NCBI GenBank assembly: GCA_044227095.1
Contig: JBGAFV010000002.1
Location: 310,001-374,000, forward strand
Source: JACMLD01 sp044227095
GTDB lineage: Bacteria > Bacteroidota > Bacteroidia > Chitinophagales > Chitinophagaceae
Direction: 5' to 3'
DNA length: 64,000 bases
Shown here: piece by piece, positions 60,463 to 64,000 of the stretch
Numbering within the stretch: position 1 is the first letter of the stretch
Layout: each line of letters opens with the position of its first letter
Notes under the pieces: model-generated
What the model saw: the letters and a program-made list of their open reading frames with translations, nothing else
Database searches by the model: none
What the model was told of the DNA's origin: nothing
Position numbers and translations under genes: made by a program

Positions 60463-63060
60463 ATGGAACTTATAGAGAGAGCTGGCTATTTGTCAACGCT
60501 TCAATCGCAACTTAAAAAAACAGTTGACGGTGAAGGGCATTGCTTTTTTATTTGTGGCGAAGCCGGTTTAGGCAAAACATCTCTTGTAAACCTTTTTTGT
60601 AGGGAGCATGAAAGCGATTGTAAAATTTACCGGGGCACTTGCGATGCCTTGTTCGCACCCCGCCCTATGGCACCTTTGTATGATATTGCCTGGCAGATTA
60701 GCAATAATTTTTGGGTAGATAGTAAAACAATTGAAGACCGTGCAGGTTTATTTGCAAAATTTCTACAGGAAATAACCAGCCAGGAAAAACAGGTATTGCT
60801 GATTTTTGAAGACATACACTGGGCCGATGAAGCCACACTAGATTTTATAAAATTTTTTACCCGGCGCATTACTAGGACCAAATGTCTTTTCCTGCTTACT
60901 TACCGCGATAATGAAATTCATGCACAGCATCCGCTGAGAAATATTATGGGTGAACTTATACCCGGAACTTTTACAAGGTTATTGCTTGCACCTTTATCTA
61001 AACCCACAGTAGAAAAACTTGCAGCGGAAAAAGGGTATAAGGGTGAAGATGTGTACAGCATATCCGGCGGCAATCCGTTTTATGTAAATGAAATACTGGC
61101 AAGCTATAGCACAGGTGTACCGGATAATATTAAAGATGCCGTTTTATCTGTGTACAACCGGCTTCCTGGAAACACAAAAGAAATCTGGGATATTATGTCG
61201 GTACTGCCAACCGGCCTCGAGGCAAAATATCTTGAAAAAATAGCCCCGCAGTATGAAGCTGCCATTGAATATTGCCTTAACATGCGGATACTGGTAATGA
61301 ACGATGACGTGTTTTTATTCAAACATGAATTATACAGAAGAACAATTGAAGAATCTTTATCGCCTTTTAAAAGAATTGCGCATCATAAAAAAATATTAGA
61401 ACTATTGCGCAATAGTTTTGAAGAAACCAACCAGACAGAACGCATCATTCATCACGCAAAAAATGCCAATGATTACGACACAGTTCTGCATTATGCACCA
61501 ATAGGCGCAAAACAAGCTGCAATGGTTGGCGCACATACGCAGGCTGCAAGGCTTTATTATACAGCGTTGGAATACTACCAGGGCAGCGATAAAGAATTAT
61601 TGCTGCAGTTTTATGAAGCATATGCTTATGAATGTTATCTCACCAATCAAATTAAGGAAGCTATTATTTACCAGGGCAAAGCACTGGGTATTTGGAAAGC
61701 TAAAAATGATAAAGAAAAAATTGGCAACTGCCTTCGTTTTTTATCGCGGCTATGGTGGTTTGAAGGCGACCGCAAGCAGGCTACAAAATTTGCTGCAGAA
61801 GCCATTGAAATATTGGAGGATCAACCCCCATCAAAAATAAAAGCAATGGCTTTCAGCAATATGTCGCAGCTTAACATGCTGTCTGATGAAGTTGAAAGCT
61901 GTTTATACTGGGGCGAAAAAGCGGTTGCACTTTCACGTGAGGTGAACGACGAAGAAATTGTCTCTCATGCCTTAAACAATATGGGGAGTATACTAACACA
62001 TAAACAAGCTGAAAAAGAAAAAGGCCTTGAAATGTTGCAGCATGGCCTTGATATAGCATTGCGCAACGGTTATCACGAACACGTAGCACGAGCCTATACA
62101 AACCTCGGCAGCAACCTGGTAGTAGTTAAAGATTAGAGCAACGCAGAAAAAATGCTTGCGAAAGGAATACAATATTGTGAAGAAAGGGACTTGTATGCAT
62201 GGACAAAATACATGCTTACATGGAGAGCAAAACTTAAGCTTGAAACCCGTAACTGGAAAGCAGCATCAGACATAGCCCTTCAGTTGCTTGAAAATGATTA
62301 CCAGCCGGGTGTTGTAAAAATAGGTGCGCTTACAGTACTTGCAATTGTATTAATGCGCAATGGAAACCCTGCTACCCTTCCACTGCTCCAGGAAGCAAAA
62401 AAGATAGCTTTTGTTATGAACGAGTATCAGCGTATTATTCCTGTAATGATTGCCCTTCTTGAATATGAATGGTTAACTGGCACTTCCCTTATTGAAGAAA
62501 CAGAACTACAGCTTGCCATCAGCATGGCTGAAAACACAGATAACATTTACCAGAACAGCGAATTTTCTTTCTGGTTAATGAAAACAAGAAAATTGCAGTT
62601 GCCATTACAGCAGCTGTTTACTGGTTACGATACAAGCAATGAAAAAGCACGTCACAACGCTATACTTTTTTGGGAAAGCCTTGATTGCCCTTTTGAAAAA
62701 GCATTGCTGTTGTTTGATGGAAATGATGAAGACAAACGAAAAGCCATTACTATTATACAGGAATTTGAAGCAGGTGCGGTGCTTGAAAAAATGAAACAAC
62801 TGATGCGTGGTTCCGGAATAAAAAAAATCCCTAGGGGGATAAGAGAAAGCACACGCCTTAACCCTGCTCAGCTCACCAATCGTGAAATTGATATACTGCA
62901 ATTGCTGCAGCAAAGTATGCAGAACAAAGAAATTGCTTCTGCCCTCTTTATATCGGCCAAGACTGTTGATCATCATATCTCTTCTATTCTTTTTAAGCTT
63001 GATGTTAACTCCCGTGCTAAAGCCGTACAGGAAGCGCAAAAGCTGAAAATATTAAAATAG
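60463..63060 (+). pseudogene. AAA-TPR-LuxR transcription regulator, interrupted by in-frame TAG
   Basis: A single frame of 866 codons with one TAG at codon 558 (62134-62136), splitting it into ORFs at 60463-62136 and 62152-63060. The first has an AAA/STAND ATPase: Walker A GEAGLGKT (32-39), Walker B VLLIFEDIHW (D117), and a TPR-like helical region (about 330-557). The second has more helical repeats and a C-terminal LuxR HTH (about 803-865: LTNREIDILQLLQQSMQNKEIASALFISAKTVDHHISSILFKL). The frame resumes immediately with SNAEKMLAKGIQYCEERDL, where a Tyr before S-N-A would be usual. Nonsense mutation, sequencing error or readthrough. Confidence 0.8.
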
Positions 63061-63153
63061 GGAACCCATCTGCAATAAATAGGGAATAACACTGTAAAGT
63101 TTTTGGGCGAATGTTATGAATTTTAATTCATCATTCACTTAAAAAATTATAGT

Positions 63154-63432
63154 ATGAAAAGATTTATTATTGAAAGAAACCTGCCCGGCGCTGGCAATCT
63201 TTCTCCTGAAGAACTGCAATCTATTTCACAAACTTCCTGCAATGTAATTGGAGAAATAGGTAAAGGCTACCAATGGGTACAATCTTATGTTGCAGAGGAT
63301 AAAATTTATTGCATTCACATAGCAGAAAGCGAAGAAATTATTCGTGAGCATTCCAAACGCGGCGGCTTTCCTGTTAATACCATTACTGAAGTAAAGTCGA
63401 TTATTGATCCAATGACAAGTAACCTGAGATAA
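63154..63432 (+). CDS. Single-domain DUF4242 protein
   Basis: A 92-aa protein with the DUF4242 pattern: MKRFIIERNLPGAGNLSPEELQSISQTSCNVI, then YQWVQSYVAEDKIYCIHIAESEEIIREHSKRGGFPVNTITEV. It has no signal peptide, so it is cytosolic. It starts 93 bp after the AAA-LuxR gene and may be its regulatory partner or target. Confidence 0.85.
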   Translation: MKRFIIERNLPGAGNLSPEELQSISQTSCNVIGEIGKGYQWVQSYVAEDKIYCIHIAESEEIIREHSKRGGFPVNTITEVKSIIDPMTSNLR

Positions 63433-63521
63433 AATAGGCAATCTCTTCTGCAGGTTAATTACGGTAAACAAATAATTATAATTAAATTACCGGTAGTTGA
63501 TTTGTAAACCAATTGAAAAAT

Positions 63522-64000
63522 ATGGACAGAAGAGATTTTATAAGGAACTCCGGGTTACTAAGCAGCGGACTAGCATTATCCGCTAACGGAATAACCAATA
63601 ATTTGCCAGCAATTTTTGCAACACCTGAAGCGCAGTGGTTTAATAAATCTATGCGCTGGGCGCAACTGGCATTTGTAGAAACAGATCCCGGCAGTTACGA
63701 TCCTGATTTTTGGCTGGCCTATTTTAAAAAAATTCATGCAGACGGTGCATTGTTAAGTGCGGGCGGCGTGGTTGCATTTTATCCAACCAATATTCCACTC
63801 CACCATAGAAGCAATACACTTTCAAACAGCAATCCACTTGGCTATATGGTTGAAGGTTGCCGTAAAATGAACATGTCGGTAATACTTCGTACAGATCCGC
63901 ATGCAGTGCGTCAAGACGTATATGATGCGCACCCTGATTGGATTGCGGTTACTGCTAAGGGTGAGAAATACAGGCATTGGGCAAATCCGGATTTATGGGT
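63522..64000 (+). CDS. Glycoside hydrolase-like protein (GHL6-type), 5' part, cut by window edge
   Basis: Starting at ATG 63522 the frame is open for 159 codons to the window edge. It begins MDRRDFIRNSGLLSSGLALS, a Tat-like signal. The body reads SMRWAQLAFVETDPGSYDPDFWLAYFKKIHADGALLSAGGVVAFYPTNIPLHHRS, CRKMNMSVILRTDPHAVRQDVYDAHPDWIAVTAKGEKYRHWANPDLWV. This resembles hypothetical glycoside-hydrolase TIM-barrel families (GHL6 or beta-galactosidase/alpha-L-fucosidase-like) in Bacteroidota. Catalytic residues would lie beyond the window. Confidence 0.7.
   Translation, partial: MDRRDFIRNSGLLSSGLALSANGITNNLPAIFATPEAQWFNKSMRWAQLAFVETDPGSYDPDFWLAYFKKIHADGALLSAGGVVAFYPTNIPLHHRSNTLSNSNPLGYMVEGCRKMNMSVILRTDPHAVRQDVYDAHPDWIAVTAKGEKYRHWANPDLW

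Noticed and set aside
4134..62136. TAG codon reassigned to an amino acid, because two genes continue past in-frame TAG
   Set aside because: TAG is the terminal stop of manA, yraN, the 7.3-kb sigma factor, the symporter and DAHP synthase at normal protein lengths, so the standard code is used.
1..64000. tRNA, rRNA, insertion sequences or transposases
   Set aside because: None recognised on reading; repeats here are non-coding palindromes without transposase genes.

Overview
The window looks like part of a Bacteroidota chromosome, most likely Chitinophagaceae or a close relative. The evidence is an A+T-rich genome with TAnnTTTG-type -7 promoter boxes, a type IX secretion (T9SS) sorting domain, SusC-like carboxypeptidase-regulatory folds, a Bacteroidota-style aromatic amino acid gene order with a DAHP synthase-chorismate mutase fusion, YkgJ/YraN/DUF2911/DUF6249 families, and gaps full of short-word repeats. 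No rRNA, tRNA, CRISPR array, transposase or phage gene was recognised, so this is core chromosome rather than a mobile island.

Layout. 1-3.6 kb: edge of a DUF6580 membrane protein, manA, yraN, a YkgJ protein and xerD. 4-11.5 kb: a vWA/YfbK protein and a T9SS cargo gene broken by a stop codon, divergent from an ECF sigma factor and a membrane anti-sigma/TonB-like protein; then a DUF2911 protein and two large repeat fields. 11.6-19.4 kb: one minus-strand run with an M14 peptidase, a CpcT/CpeT-like protein, a PIG-L deacetylase, two tiny membrane proteins and a sodium:solute symporter. 19.6-25.3 kb: an OmpA/TSP3 protein and a peptidoglycan locus (L,D-transpeptidase, RlpA, VanX-type dipeptidase). 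25.3-35.2 kb: a minus-strand aromatic amino acid operon in the order pheA, aminotransferase, tyrA, DAHP synthase-chorismate mutase, aroB, aroA, methyltransferase, aroC, DUF952, UPF0045. 35.3-40.8 kb: unknown proteins, MurNAc-6-P etherase with a sugar kinase, a CtpA-type protease and DUF6249. 41-53.6 kb: a second sigma/anti-sigma pair, tex, a hydrolase, cystathionine beta-synthase, a large unknown protein, class II aldolase, a ClC channel, a META lipoprotein and a DUF486 protein. 53.9-58.5 kb: TonB receptor, YfiR, histidine kinase, response regulator. 58.7-64 kb: small proteins, two DUF4242 proteins around an AAA-LuxR regulator broken by an in-frame TAG, and the start of a glycoside-hydrolase-like gene.

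The most interesting signal is a short ORF absent from ordinary gene calls, just upstream of pheA (35085-35165, minus). It encodes a peptide with the run YFSFYFYFYF, followed 37 nt later by a 9-bp GC-rich hairpin with a T-run. This is the architecture of a ribosome-mediated phenylalanine/tyrosine attenuator controlling the aromatic operon. Two genes carry in-frame TAG stops with intact coding on the far side (4134 and 62134); TAG is a normal stop elsewhere in the window, so these read as nonsense mutations or assembly errors. The long gaps hold several families of dispersed palindromes, including ladders of up to nine consecutive hairpins.
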